This document shows, one piece after another, positions 24,971-37,072 of a DNA stretch of 64,000 bases. The DNA lies in contig JANCIK010000003.1 of assembly GCA_028532985.1 (NCBI GenBank), forward strand, positions 1,064,001 through 1,128,000, given 5' to 3'. Every line of letters starts with the position of its first letter. The stretch's first letter is position 1. Under the pieces are notes generated by a model. It did not search any database and was not told the DNA's origin. It worked only from the letters and a program-made list of their open reading frames with translations. The DNA is from Stropharia rugosoannulata. Its lineage: Eukaryota > Basidiomycota > Agaricomycetes > Agaricales > Strophariaceae. Both the position numbers and the translations under genes were made by a program.

Positions 24971-26209
24971 CTAGAAGTCACCCCAATTGCGACGGAACTT
25001 ATACTGCATTCGACTCTGTTTCAGCTCTTAGACTCCAGTTAGATTTGGAAAGAAAGCTACCATACCTTGTAAGGCAGATTTTTCCGTAGCTTATCGCCGG
25101 CTTCTGTAGGAGGTTTGTACCCCCCTGAACCGGACCCCCACTCTCCCTTACGATCACCTTCAGTTTTGGCATCTTTGTACTTGACCTCTGGATCCTGCTT
25201 TTCCGGTGGAGCTACTCGCACAATAGGTGGTTTAGCCTTCTTAGCAGCAGCTTCCTCGGCAGCAGCTTTCTTGAGCGCCTCGGTTAACTCTTCAACAGTT
25301 AACCCTTGATACTGGGCCTCTCGTTCAGTTTCCTTGAGTTCAATGGTTTCATGCATTGCAAAGTGCTCCAAATCCTCGGGATGATTGTATGATTCGTCTG
25401 TCTGTGTTTCCGGCGTCGAGTGGAATTGCTCTGTAATATAAATTTAGCCTATTTCGTAGCATAGCCATCGGGCACAAACCTTCATGATGGAGGAAGAATT
25501 CTACAGGCCCCGTAAGTGCAAAGTAAGTCGAGTAACGGGGGCTTGTACGTACCACTTTCCACATCGTAATGATGCCCATCTGCCCCTAGTCCCTCGAAGT
25601 TAGGCAGACCAGCAAGTCCCACTTCCTCCAGTTCTTCCGGAGTGACTACGCCATCACTATTGAGGTCAAGTTTCTGCAGGACACCTTGTATAACCAGATT
25701 AGCTTTGTTCCTATGTTCAATCTCGTCCTGGAAACGGTAGTTGTTTAGCAGAACGATTAGGTATTTGGATCAACGTACTTTGGATTTCTTTTGCGAGTAG
25801 ACGTGATGAACGCCGTAAATTGCTTCAATCTCGTCCCTGTTCCAGACTCCATCTCTGAGGCGCGCGTCAGATTAACCACTCAACAAAATATGCAAACATT
25901 CTGCCTACCTGTTGAGGTCATGTAGCTGGAAGAAACTGCGAGCATCGAAAGAATCACTTTTAGGTATTGTAAGTAGAGTACCTTCAGAAGCACAGAAAAG
26001 ATTTACATATGGTGCTCAGAGGACATCTATTCCACAGGGGTTAAATTACCAGCCTATTCCGTCGTCCATATAAATAAGCTACGTACGTGTCGCTGAGCAT
26101 ATTCTTGAATTGTTTCGCCTTGTGCAGGTCCTGAGCTCTCATGGTCACCGTGACCGATGGCACCGTGAACGTAGGCCAGAAGGGCGAGGGATAAGAGTTT
26201 GTACATCAT
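24971..26209 (-). CDS. Secretory-pathway EF-hand protein (Ssp120/nucleobindin-like)
   Basis: Calcium-binding lumenal protein resembling yeast Ssp120 and animal nucleobindins, probably in ER/Golgi. The start at 26209 gives MMYKLLSLALLAYVHGAIG, a clear signal peptide, then EYAQRHM. Two EF-hand loops are visible: DLNRDGVWNRDE near 25850 and DLNSDGVVTPEE near 25660, both with the D-x-N-x-D-G-x5-E ligand pattern. A charged tail with EALKKAAAEEAAAKKAKPP follows. The reading appears to stop at 25057 after NLPYKVW, but GTATGG there is a donor. Splicing 25004-25065 out gives NLPYKYKFRRNWGDF with stop at 24971-24973, which I prefer because the basic tail reads as a coherent end. The promoter (26269-26317) holds five GACTC/GAGTC motifs. 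Confidence 0.82.
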
Positions 26210-26618
26210 GGTTGTCCAGTGGCAGGACCCCAAACGAGAAGGAATTGACGGCGCTGCATTGGTGGTCACGACTCACGAGGAGTCACACGACTCTCGTTAG
26301 AGTCAATCCCAGAGTCCATAAGTGTGAAATCCATCCAAAGTTAATCACACTCAATAATGGCAACGCCATGCTTAAATTCAAAGGAGGTCAAGAGGGAGTG
26401 CTTAAAGCGGCGCTGCTGAGAGCCATACTAATAGGTGCAGCCCTCCATACGTATTAATTGCATATTAAATTATAATATGGCCCCCTAAACTCAACCTAAA
26501 ACTAGCTGAAAAGCCAAAACTTAAGCGGGTGTTCAACTTTCAAGCCAACTTCAAGCTTCAAAGTCTCAATTTATTAGATTGTTAAAGTAGATAATGTTGT
26601 CCCAATATAGTGCAGCAC
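26210..26618. promoter_or_regulatory. Intergenic with a cluster of GACTC/GAGTC motifs
   Basis: About 410 bp between the EF-hand gene start and the DNMT1-like stop. Within 26270-26317 there are GACTCA, GAGTCA, GACTCT, GAGTCA and GAGTCC, five half-palindromic copies in about 50 bp and 60-110 bp upstream of the EF-hand start. Several match the bZIP (Gcn4/AP-1) core TGACTC on one strand. Binding is inference. The rest (26340-26600) is AT-rich with nothing recognised. Confidence 0.45.
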
Positions 26619-29600
26619 CTAATCTTCTGAATCCGACTCGATTAACACCGCGTTCTGTCGCTGATTAACCCATTTCTTGAACAAGGCTTCGCGAAGCTCT
26701 CGCCCAAGTGCATGTCCAACGGGAAGAGGTACCGCATTACCAATTTGGCGATGCATCTAATGGGAAGTAATTATTTGTGTAATCGAATTGAAGCAAGTCA
26801 GGGAATGACGGCATACCGTCACGACATGATCTCTGAGAGATTCAAACACAAAACTGTCGGGAAATCCCTGTGACCTTGCTAATTCCCGCACGGTGAACAT
26901 TCGATGATCCTGCGTGTACAACGTCAATACATTTATTGTACATATAATTTGACAACAAAAAGATAACCATACCCGAGGATGGAGAACTCGGGATTGCTTT
27001 GCAGTCGGTTCCATGTTAGTTACTGTCGTTTGGAACACTCCGTCTTTATCCGCTCGACCATATGCACCTCCATTATTTTAAGTATGGCGCCAGTAAAAAG
27101 TGTTTACACAGTGTTCAACACACCTGGGTTATACTTTTTTCTTCCTTTGGCCGAAGAGGGATCAACGAGTTGCCACTCGTGCAAGCCAGCGGGTAAGCCT
27201 ATGCAGAACAATTAGTCAGCGCGAGTGCCCATAAGCCCCCCAAAAAGACCTACTTGTGTAGTCGGCATTGGCGCGTAGAGGGATACTAAGTACCCTAAAA
27301 TAATTTTATACCTTGCGTACACAGCATATCTTGGGTGATAGTCACGGAAGTATGTACCTTTCAACCTTCTTGGAGATGAATCGACGAGTATAATGTTGAA
27401 TGTCTCTTGTTGGAGATGACCTAGCCAGTAGTTGATAGCGCGTCTGGGGTGGTAGGAAATACGCTACTGAGTCTCCCTGATACCCGCAATATGTGCCTTT
27501 GTCCTTGCTATGGCAGTCAAAAGATTTGATTGAGATTCCATTCCTCCCTGATAAGCAGGCAGAGGATTTAGGATGTTTCCTTTGTTCGATTACAATTAGA
27601 TGAACGTTGAAAAAGAAATGTCCCCTTTTGGTTACTTACCAGTCAAAGCGTGGCAAGTCAAAGATGGCATCGGCAATGCTAACCACTGGATGGTGAGCTA
27701 TTCCGTTTGCCGATCTGACCGGTTCGAGAGTAAAAGATGCACCATTTATCGTTGACACCTTGATCTGTAACGATTTGTTCTCTGGAAAGTCATGGGTTGG
27801 GTGAGGAAAGTCTGGTAAAACTTCACCATGTTTAGCAGCAATGATGAAGAATCGGACTCTTCGCTGAGGTGTCCCAAAGTGCCCTGCTTGCAATTGACCA
27901 ATGCGCACCTGATATCTTTAAAAAATGAAAATGAGGAAAGTATTGAAGTAGACTAATAACATACTTCATATCAAGAAGTGCTCGAACAAAAAGCTTTAGA
28001 CCACCAGACGGTACTCCGCCACGTGTCGTATGGGCATCCACCTGCTGAGAATTAAGATTATATCTCAGGAAACCGGGAACGTTTTCGAAGTAGCCAAATC
28101 GAGGAGAATAATGATCAATATAGGACAGGGTAGTCAATATTAGATTGCTCTTGGCATCTTGAGCGTTTTTGAACATGTTAAGTGCTGAGTGACTCTGACT
28201 GTTTGCATCATGAGGGAAAGATCATAAAGGATTATAACACTAATCCTCACCATGGAAATCCAGCAGTGATAACATCCACTTCACCTACATGTGGTGGAGG
28301 TGGTACAACCGTAGTGTCATCGTATATCTGTCTCGGGACTTCCACACGATGTCCTTCCTGTGACTTGACAATGTAGCGCAGCATTTCGTTTGCACATTGA
28401 TTGAAGACAGTCGTATCTCGCGAGTTTCGTCTTGCAGAAAAAATCATTATGATCATCATAGCAGGAGCAAAGCAGAAGAAGTACACATACCCAAACGTTT
28501 TTGCAGCACTTGGACTTATTTCAATGGCAGCAGTGATCTTGAGGGAACTGCTCCCTTTTGCCAGCCCTTGACTGAAGGCACCCACCCCACCGAAGAGATC
28601 AAGTGTACGAAGAGGCTTCTGTCGCTGGTAGTTGATGAACTTGTGCATCAATTTCCGCTTTGACATACACTCTTTGAGGCAATACGTGCAAATATTGAAG
28701 GCTTTGCAATCGACGCGCTCCCCAGCATGCCAGTTCTGTCCCTGGAGGCGTGGAAACTTGAACGTGAGGTAGAAATGGTCCGATGACAAATCCAGCCACT
28801 CTTCCAGGTCAGGAATCGAAGCAATACAAGGCACATAGATGACTTTGTTGAGGTCTTCAACAGCAATAGTTGCCTTTTCTTCAGTAAGAAATAGGTGACG
28901 CTATAAGCAGATAAGTCAAGTAGATACAGGTACTATCTAGATAGGACATACCTCATCCCTTAATGTGCCAACCGGTAAAGGAAGATCCATTACTCTACCC
29001 ACTTTTTGAATTGTAACAGTTGCCTCCTTGTTTTTTATCTTGATCCCTGTTATATAGCCTATGTGGGCAGGGCCTTTAACAGCTGAGTAAAGCACAAAAT
29101 CTGCATGATGGTATGCCGTGCCACCAAACATGACACCATGTCGAGCACCTTTTTCATTTCTAAGCTCTTTAGGGATTTTTGCGTGGTCATCCTCTTCGGT
29201 GAGTTGACAAGAAGGGCAATTATCTGGAATGGGCTGTAAAGAGAACATGTCCAACTTCTCTCGGTCAATTGATTTGAACTCCCCAATTGTTAGGTTGTGC
29301 ATACACCTATAAATTATTGTTAGTATTCAAGTGTCTAAAAGATCAAAACACAGTATGCACTTGCAAAAGTAATAATCATCTGCACTACCAGAAGGTGGTG
29401 CGTCTGGATATATATGGACATTGACTTTGTCGGTGATAGTATCTAACTTAATTGGACCACATTGATTTGCTAAGAATAATTCTTGCGGATGTGCGAGCTC
29501 GGCTATATAGGTCTGTGATGCATGGTTGAACCACTGTATGTGTGCGACTTGGCTTTCAATGACAATGTAATGAATCTGAGCAAACCTAAACTCTTGTAAG

Positions 29601-31312
29601 CAGAAAATTCTTGAACTGGGTAACGAAAGTGTATTTACCAGAAGAAATCATGAATTTGAGAGTCCTCCGGAAGATCGGAAAATCTGGTAGGCATATCGAC
29701 CTCTACATTTGGGACAAGAACAACATCTCCGATCTGACATATGTAGAAACAGAGCATTCTTAGTACATAAATTACAAAGATGAAGGCACCATACCTTGTA
29801 GGTTTTGCCATCGACCTTGACCGCAGAATAGTATTGGTGCTCCAATGATACCCTGTTAGCCTTGTCGTAATCAATCTTCTTTGGTCGCTGTGACTTTTCA
29901 ATAAGGGCCCATAGTCGACGATGCATCTTTTTCCGTTTGGCCGCTAGAGCCGCTTTGTCCACGGCGGGAGGCGCACTCCCAACCACCATGATCTCGTCCC
30001 GAAAATATCCCTCAGCCAATTTTGCGATCCGGGGTGTGACGCGCGTTGGCCCCTGGTTTTCAGGCCTGAGCACAGCCAAATCTATATCCCTCCCAACAGT
30101 AACCTTAAATGGGGCTCTTAGCATTGCTCGCCTGCGTTTGGCAGGAGGCGCGTTTGTTAGCCGCGAGGGCGCATTTTGCAAGATGTGGTCGACAAACGGC
30201 ACTCGTCGTATTTTGGAGTATTCAGGCTCATCAAGAATAAGAAGGATCTCATGAAGCTGCGTGATCTAGTATTGCTAACTTGTAAGAAAGACATTTACAG
30301 TGTCTATCAAGCACATACATTTTTGCGAATGTCACACTCGACGAAAGTACGAGTCATCAAGGTCTTCGATTCAAATACCGCCAAGAAACTAGCATATGTT
30401 TCCTTTGAGTTTGTTAGCGCACGCGAGATCACTATTTGCGCTATGCGATGTGGCATGCAGAAATATTGCCAATGCGCACGGTAGGTCTCTGAAGGGGAGC
30501 GCAGAAGATACCAAGCGAACTCTGTCTCAATATATACAGGACTAAGCACGATAATCAGCCAAAGAGCACCACTACAAGCAACAGTAAAATACCACTCACT
30601 CAGTGTCAATGTGATAATTGATCGTAAACCTCAGTATAGAGCTGAGTCTTAAGTAAACTGGTTGAAGCTCCTGTTCATCATCATCATCCTGACCTATATC
30701 TTCATCGTTGTCGTAATATGCGGTCACCATTCCTGCGGCCTCAAATTGACAGTCCACGCCGTCATGGTGCTCCAGTGCATCGAGGAGTACCATTTCGTAG
30801 CCGTGTTTCGGGTCAAATATGGAAAAGTCATCTAGGACGCGCACCGGCTTCTGGTCGTCACCGTCCTCGTCGTCGGGACTCTCGCCTGGTATGACGAGCT
30901 CCGCATTTTCCCTGCGCTCTTGACGCTTGGACAGAGTCCGATACTGTTGATCTAGAAAGAAATAAGTATTAATATGTGTTCTACTAGGAATCATAGAACA
31001 TAAGAATGTATACATGGTGGTAGCTGTCTTTGGGGCCTGACTGCCTATAAAGAGGACACGAGCAAGTATTGAGCAAGTAAATTTACTACCAATGAAGACA
31101 TAGTACACAATACGTACTTCGGATTCCGCACCATAGTACTGTTTCCGCTTCCCTAGCGTCTGCGCCGTTGAGGTGGACGCGACGGACGGGCTAGGTGAAG
31201 AGTACACGTTATTGGGCCTATCGTCTACCGCGGTACTCGAGTTGCCTTCGCCAAAATCTTCACCGGGATAGGAGACAGCCCAAGCATCCGGACGTCGTCC
31301 GCGCCCAGGCAT
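26619..31312 (-). CDS. DNMT1-like DNA (cytosine-5) methyltransferase with RFTS and BAH domains
   Basis: Nuclear enzyme that transfers a methyl group from S-adenosylmethionine to C5 of cytosine, usually for methylation of CpG and transposons in mushrooms. Order seen: disordered N-terminus ([19 protein letters not shown]); RFTS-like region with [19 protein letters not shown] and [14 protein letters not shown] near 30400; two BAH regions ([15 protein letters not shown] residues near 29730, and [15 protein letters not shown] near 29100); catalytic domain. The catalytic domain has motif [15 protein letters not shown] near 28600, motif [15 protein letters not shown] near 28190-28265, motif [16 protein letters not shown] near 28090, motif [19 protein letters not shown] near 27860 and motif [18 protein letters not shown] near 26730. 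All expected catalytic residues are present. The PCQ cysteine codon is split TG/T by the intron 28199-28250. The start is uncertain: the reading is open and looks coding (RPSAITKFDPKR) upstream of ATG 31312. The exact number of BAH domains needs a profile search. Confidence 0.93.
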
Positions 31313-32036
31313 TCTCTTTGGGTCGAACTTCGTTATGGCTGACGGTCGGGGTTGAGCTGATCCAGCGGTGAAATACAAATAGATGAAGCGATGAAGTTCC
31401 CAATTCGTTACATTAAAGGCGCATCCCGCGCTTGCCGTATACCGGGCCCCGGCCCGGGGCAGTGAGCTTCGACATATACTGGAAAGATAATTTAAACTAA
31501 AGTGTCATGCATATGTTACAGGACCAAATCGTGTATTTTATTTGAACTCCAGATAGAACTACTTAAATAAAATGAGCTTCAAGAATGGTGAAATGGAAAT
31601 GTAGAAGGCGAGTAGCAAGTGTTGAGCAAGCGGGTGTTGGTCGCATTATTGAAGTTATCCTGTCACTGCTCTTCATAGCAGTATTCTGTACGGGTGATGC
31701 ACAAATTCCGGGCAACGCCACAACCAGGGCTATGGAGTGATTGGTCTTATCGTTGTTTCGTAAAATCGGGGCCAGGGAATGAGTATCGCGAAATTGCATG
31801 TGTCGAAATGAAAGTGGTTGCAGAGTGCGTTCGTGCATATCATCACTAGATACGTGGTCCAAAAAATGGGGTTGGTAGACACATGAGGAAAATCATGCTC
31901 GGAAAACAAGAGATAATGGTCCATAAGTAAACTGCCCAAAAGATTAAACGAAATGATAAAAGACGGTAGAATGAGAATACATAGATATTCACGAAGAAGA
32001 TCAACAAAATCGTGCGCCAGGCTTTAATCGGGGTAC
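31313..32036. other. Intergenic between DNMT1-like start and HOG1 stop
   Basis: About 720 bp. The first 60 bp may still encode the N-terminus of the methyltransferase. A small GC-rich patch (accgggccccggcccgggg) lies at 31441-31459 in otherwise AT-rich DNA. Two overlapping minus frames (31563-31862, 31730-31939) show no domain. No RNA gene seen. Confidence 0.4.
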
Positions 32037-33773
32037 TCAGTTCGTTAGGGGAATTCCATTGGAGTGGTTGGTGTCTGGGGCGGACAATGGACCTTCTGGT
32101 ACGCCAGATGGAACTGCAGCGCCATCTGATACCTGATGGAAGTCTATTTCAGACGCAGTTAGTTCCAAAAATGATAACCGTGTCCTGATCAGAACATACC
32201 GAGGATTTCGCTGTACATCATGACCTTCCAAGTGTCTACAGGAAGATCAGCGTCATTGAAACTCCAATCGAACTTCTCCGCGGCGACGGGTTCGTCCGTA
32301 GGGTCGTGGTATAGTGCCACATATTCATGCGCTAGCGATTGGGCAGCGTCTATCCGTTTTCTGGGGTCAAATACAAGCATCTTCTCGAGAAGATCGAGGG
32401 CTGTGCGAGAAGAGATGATATAAAAAGATCTTGATTGGTGCAAGAAAATTTACATACCATCCGGATCCGAAGTGCGTAATTTCTGGCTGAACGGAATACG
32501 CTCGCGCTTTGGAAGACTTTGAACGAATCGGAGTGTCTATCAGGAGAATGAGAACGATGATATGGGACTACTATATCTGAGCGATCACCCACGTTTTCAC
32601 TGGCGATGGTTTCGATGACATCATCGGGGGGTGTCCCCAGCAATTCAGTGATGATCGAAAATTGGTTGACATCTGGCAGAAAAATGAATTTCAAAAAGAT
32701 TGCATGCTGGTCGATGACGTACGATCTTTTCCTGGGAATAATGGTTTCCCTTCGAGCATCTCTGCAAAGATGCATCCTGTGCTCCAGATGTCGACTGCAA
32801 CGTCATACTTCTGCCAAGTAAGCATGATCTCTGGAGCCCGGTAGTATCTTGTCGAGACATATCCGGTCATTTGAGGATCTTGAATGCGGGCCAGGCCAAA
32901 GTCACAAATCTGCTCAATGTTGAGGACAGTCATTTAAAGGAAAGAACTAGTCGTACCTTGAGATCGCAATTCTCGTTGACCAGAATATTGCTCGGTTTCT
33001 AAGCCATGTTGAGTTGCGAAGTTTTTTAAGGAAAAGGAACACATACAAGATCGCGATGAACAACACCGGCAGAGTGAACATATTTCAACCCTCGCTACGA
33101 TTTGTGAGTCAGTTGATGAAATGCTTCACCAGGTGAAAAACATACAAGGATTTGGTAGAGGAAGTATTGTATGAACTGTTTCTCCAGTGGTCGAGACGTA
33201 AGGAGACGATGGAGATCGGTTCCAAGGAGTTCCGTCACGAAGTACCTAGAGCAGCTTCAGAGACGAAAGAGAAAAGCGAAAAGGGAAAGGCTCACAAATC
33301 TTCTAGTGGTGAGATGAAGACGTCGCTAAGGCTAATAATCTGCAGAGACATAAAAAATTGTAGGGTGACAGCTGATCAGAGGACATTACATTTTCGTGTT
33401 GGATATGCTTCAAGAGTTTGAGCTCGCGATACGTCCTCTTACTGAGAACCGGTGTGCTGAAGGGCTTCATGATCTTCTTTATCGCGACGGAAGCGCCAGT
33501 GAGCTGATCTTTGGCAGAACTGTGACGGGCAGTAAGCAGCTATGTCAAGCGTATACGCAGATCGCGCACCATACGAGGCCAAAGGCACCTGAAAGAAGGG
33601 GGTGAGCGTACCACCTTGGACTGGGACGAACAAGACTCACCCATGCCGACGGGCTGGAGGTCGACATATCTGGTGGTGACCTAGGGACAAGAGAGGTGAG
33701 GACAGCGGAGGGCAAGGTGGTGGGCACATACTTCGAAGGAAGTGCCAAAGATGCTGAGTTTTACAAAAGACAT
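32037..33773 (-). CDS. HOG1: Hog1/p38-type stress-activated MAP kinase
   Basis: Ser/Thr kinase of the high-osmolarity glycerol pathway. It is phosphorylated by a Pbs2-type MAPKK and moves to the nucleus in osmotic and oxidative stress. Start 33773: [20 protein letters not shown], with the intron removed between EV and TT, then [13 protein letters not shown] (Gly-rich loop). C-terminal parts: [20 protein letters not shown] with the TGY activation motif, [59 protein letters not shown], and [21 protein letters not shown] common-docking acidic patch ([10 protein letters not shown]) follows. The tail ends SNGIPLTN with stop at 32037-32039. About nine exons. The length of about 370 residues matches Hog1/Sty1. 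It is divergent from the cytochrome b5 reductase gene. Confidence 0.94.
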
Positions 33774-34140
33774 GGGGTGGAGCAGAGAGGAGATGAGATG
33801 GAGGTGGCGGTTAAAAGGAGAGGGCCGATCTGCTTTTCAAGGAACAGGTCACAGGTGTTCGCGTGCATCATTACATAGGGCTATCCACTGTCTCATGTCC
33901 CCCTCCTCCCCCGCCCTCCTTTCCTCCAGCCACCACAGCCCTACCAGACCCAACTCAGCGCTCCCTCCAACCCTCCACGGCGCCCTTCAGCGTCCCCAGC
34001 GTCGTCCGCGACGAGCAGGCTCGGGCGCGGCATCCGGCTGTGGAGGAGCTATGACGCAATGATTGTGGTTGGACCCTTGTGCGAAAATCACAATGCGCGA
34101 CGTATTGCCATCACGGCCGCGTCGCTCATCTCCCTAAACC
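33774..34140. promoter_or_regulatory. Divergent HOG1 / cytochrome b5 reductase promoter with C-rich tract
   Basis: 367 bp shared upstream region. It holds a C/T-rich tract at about 33897-33985 (runs such as cccccgccctcctttcctcc), pyrimidine-rich on the plus strand, the kind often seen just upstream of well-expressed basidiomycete genes. No gene recognised; short plus frames here are by-products of the tract. Confidence 0.4.
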
Positions 34141-35487
34141 ATGTCAAGCCTTCTTAGATCATCGCTCCGCACCTCAAAGGTAATCAGCCACCACTGCTTC
34201 CGTCTCTGTCCGCTGACCCCCGCGCAGGCCGCTGCCTCTTTGCGCGCCTACTCGACCGCTCCGCCGCCCACCAAATCGAGGCTGCCGCTTATTCTGCTTG
34301 GCACGGGCGTTGCATCTGTTGCCGCATATCTCTACCTTGACCGCGCTGCACCTGCACCCGCAAAGCCCAAGCAGGAAAAGAGCCCGCTTGACCCGCAGAA
34401 CTTTGTCGACTTCAAGTTGAAAAAGATCCTGCCCTACAATGACAACTCTGCCCAGTAATTTTTTCCCGTTTACTCTGATCTCAAAGAGCTGACGTTGCCT
34501 TGCTCAAGATTTGTCTTCGAATTGCCCAACGACGAGGCCTCCCTCATTCCCGTCGCCTCTTGTCTAGTTGTCAAATCCAGCGACCCTGCCGCTCTGCAGG
34601 ATGCAAAGGGAAAGCCTGTCATTCGGCCGTATACTCCCGTCAGCGCGCCCGACGCCCCCGGTGAGCTGACTCTGCTTGTTAAGCGCTACGACAACGGAGT
34701 CATGTCCAAGCACATTCACGACCTAAAGGCATGCTTCGTCACCCCGTCGTCCTGCTAAATTATGCTGACGTACGCGTAACAGGAAGGAGATTCTCTGTCT
34801 TTCAAAGGCCCTATCTCGAAATTCCCCTACAAAGGTAACAACTTGTCCTAAACTCCCTCGGACTGCTCTAAGTCCATATTAGCCAACGAATTTGACGAAG
34901 TCGCTCTGATCGGAGGTGGAAGCGGAATGTATGCTCTCGCGTTATATTGCTTCTGCCGACCACCACACTAACTTCCGGAGTAGTACTCCTCTATACCAAA
35001 TACTCACCCATGCGCTTTCGGACAAGGAAAACAAGACCAAATTTAAGCTCATCTATGCCAATGTATCGGAAAAGGACATTCTTCTGCGTAAAGAACTGGA
35101 CGAGCTGAAGGCCAAGTACCCAAATACCTTTGATACCATCTACGTCGTAGACAGCGGCACCGATTCGTGGAAAGGAGTTGTAGGACGTGTCACTGCCGCG
35201 CTCATCAAAGAGCACGTTGCCCCCGCTAGTTTGCAGGACAAAGTCAAAGTTTTTGTTTGCGGTGAGCCGTTAAAGTCTACCCCAGGTATGCTCACAACCT
35301 GATTTTATTCTGCAAGGTCCCCCTGGTCAAGTTGCCGCTGTTGCAGGTAAGAAAGCCGGCATGAAGCAGGGCGAACTCGGAGGTATTCTTAAAGAGCTTG
35401 GCTATACTGAGGACCAGGTGTGTAGATAATAGTTTCTTTTCCTGCATTTCCTAATATCTTTTTATTCTTCAGGTCTTCAAATTCTAA
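34141..35487 (+). CDS. MCR1: NADH-cytochrome b5 reductase, mitochondrial type (Mcr1-like)
   Basis: FAD enzyme that passes electrons from NADH to cytochrome b5, used in sterol and fatty-acid steps and in regenerating antioxidants. The N-terminus is basic and Ser/Arg-rich (MSSLLRSSLRTSKVISHHC, LRAYSTAPPP), a mitochondrial presequence, followed by the membrane segment LPLILLGTGVASVAAYLYL. The FAD-binding motif is VIRPYTPVSAPDAPGELTLL, and GVMSKHIHDLKEGDSLSFKG follows after an intron. The NAD-binding motif is VALIGGGSGITPLYQI; Ser replaces the usual Thr of GGGTGITP. The C-terminal CGPPGQVAAVAGKKAG motif is also split by an intron. It ends DQVFKF, stop 35485-35487. Outer-membrane or intermembrane-space location follows from the signal plus single TM. 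Confidence 0.92.
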
Positions 35488-37032
35488 ACTATAGTTATAT
35501 TCTATATATTTTCGTGGAATATGTTTTACTGTCAAATATCTACGCTATCAAGAACTACTCATGAAAGTTCAAAAATAGACATGCCGCGGACTTTTATGTA
35601 CGCGAAGCAGCACTATGCAACAACTATGCAAGCTCTTGCGTCATCGGAAGACGCACAGAATGTTCCGTCCGCAAATGCTGTATCTGTCTGTTCTCATGAA
35701 TGCGATGCTGAAGACGTCAGTCCTTCGGTTTCTTGGTCCCTGAGTTAACTTCAATGTTACTATGATATCAGCGCTTCCATAAATTGATTTATAAAGCCCT
35801 GTTAGTGCCGCTTTACCCAGCTATTAATGAAGAATCGCATTCTGTATCAGAAACGATAACGTCGATTTGGCTTCTGGTTGTTAAACTGCACAGCCAAGTC
35901 GAGCCGGATGATCTTCACGATGATACTAATGAAGTCATCGACACCCCTCTGGACTACTAGTACTGACAACGCCGTTCCGCTCTTCCAATCGTTATCAAGG
36001 CTGCATGTACGGCATGCTCCAAGTTGCATCACCCTCACAGGAAGAAAGTAATATGCAAGTGGCGGCTTGACCTGTCCTTCGTGCCTTACCGGGGTTCACA
36101 CGTTCAAACGGCTTATGGTACCCTATGGTGATAGAAATGATGCGCAAAGGTAAATATGCTTGTCGGAACCACGGACGAATCGTTTTTATGCATTTACTCC
36201 TGGTACATGATGAGTTCTGTTCTTAAGGTTATGGTACATAAGTTGATCTCACTCCAGTCCTAGGTAATCTATTCCTCCTTTGCATGCACACGTACTTCAA
36301 AGGTTGCTTTGCGGATCGAACTTAAGTACGGGAGTCATCCAACACTGAAATGGGCATTATAAGACTCTTGACTTCAGCTACTGAAAATCAACAGACGTTT
36401 CAATCATTCAGGTCTGGCGCCATGTTCGTCTTGCCGGAGGGGTGTTTACGTACCCTAGCGCACCCTTCTCCCGAGGTGAGTCCGCCAACATACTCGACTA
36501 GCTATTGCACACCCTCTGGTTAGTAAGGTGACACTACGCTAGGCGCGCATTCAATTAGGTGGAGTATTGTGTGTAAACGTTTTTTTCTCCGACGCATTGG
36601 TATGTCGCTTGGTGTGAAATTTTGAAACACAACAAAGCTCTAGACAGACGATGGGAGCACCGTCCATAATTCCCGTGTACAATTGAATGGCCTTTGGTGA
36701 GTCTGCAGCTTCATACTTGTTGGCTTCACTACTGCGCTGAAGTACTACTATAATGAAACACTTCTTGTCGAAGCCTAACTTGCCACTACCTTTTGAATCT
36801 AGAAGATCCAAGTTGGTTCAGAGTTTCCTTCTCATTATTCCCTAAGTACTCATGTTTTCTCATATGTTTAACTTCATGCTGTACGAATGCAGTAACATAA
36901 GCGCATACACAAGACATACATAGCACTTGGCTGATTGTGAATACACTTAGTGTGTCATGAAACGGTGATGTGCCTCGGCGTAGTGGTGGATACGCGGGCG
37001 CCCATCAGTAGCACAGCGCCATCAAACGTTCA
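35488..37032. other. 1.5 kb gene-poor region left of the TIR element
   Basis: No supported gene. A plus frame 35521-35748 and a minus frame 36551-36811 show no known domain. An exon-like piece MFVLPEGCLRTLAHPSPE followed by a canonical gtgagt donor occurs near 36423-36476, but I could not join it to anything. This region and the following element form the least gene-like DNA in the first 40 kb apart from 9.8-12.2 kb. Confidence 0.4.
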
Positions 37033-37034
37033 TA

Positions 37035-37072
37035 AGGTAGACGACTTTCATATATGACAAACGTCACGTGAG
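37035..37072 (+). repeat. Left terminal inverted repeat
   Basis: Left copy of the inverted repeat pair. Pairs with 37940-37977. Mismatches at repeat positions 20, 21 and 34; ends in the palindrome TCACGTGA. Confidence 0.85.

Noticed and set aside
35521..35748. 75-codon plus frame downstream of the cytochrome b5 reductase
   Set aside because: No domain or splice partner, and it starts just behind the stop of the reductase, where 3' UTR is expected.
36551..36811. 86-codon minus frame with LDSKGSGKLGFDKK
   Set aside because: Looks slightly protein-like, but it has only a non-ATG start, no known domain and no joining exon. Left unannotated.
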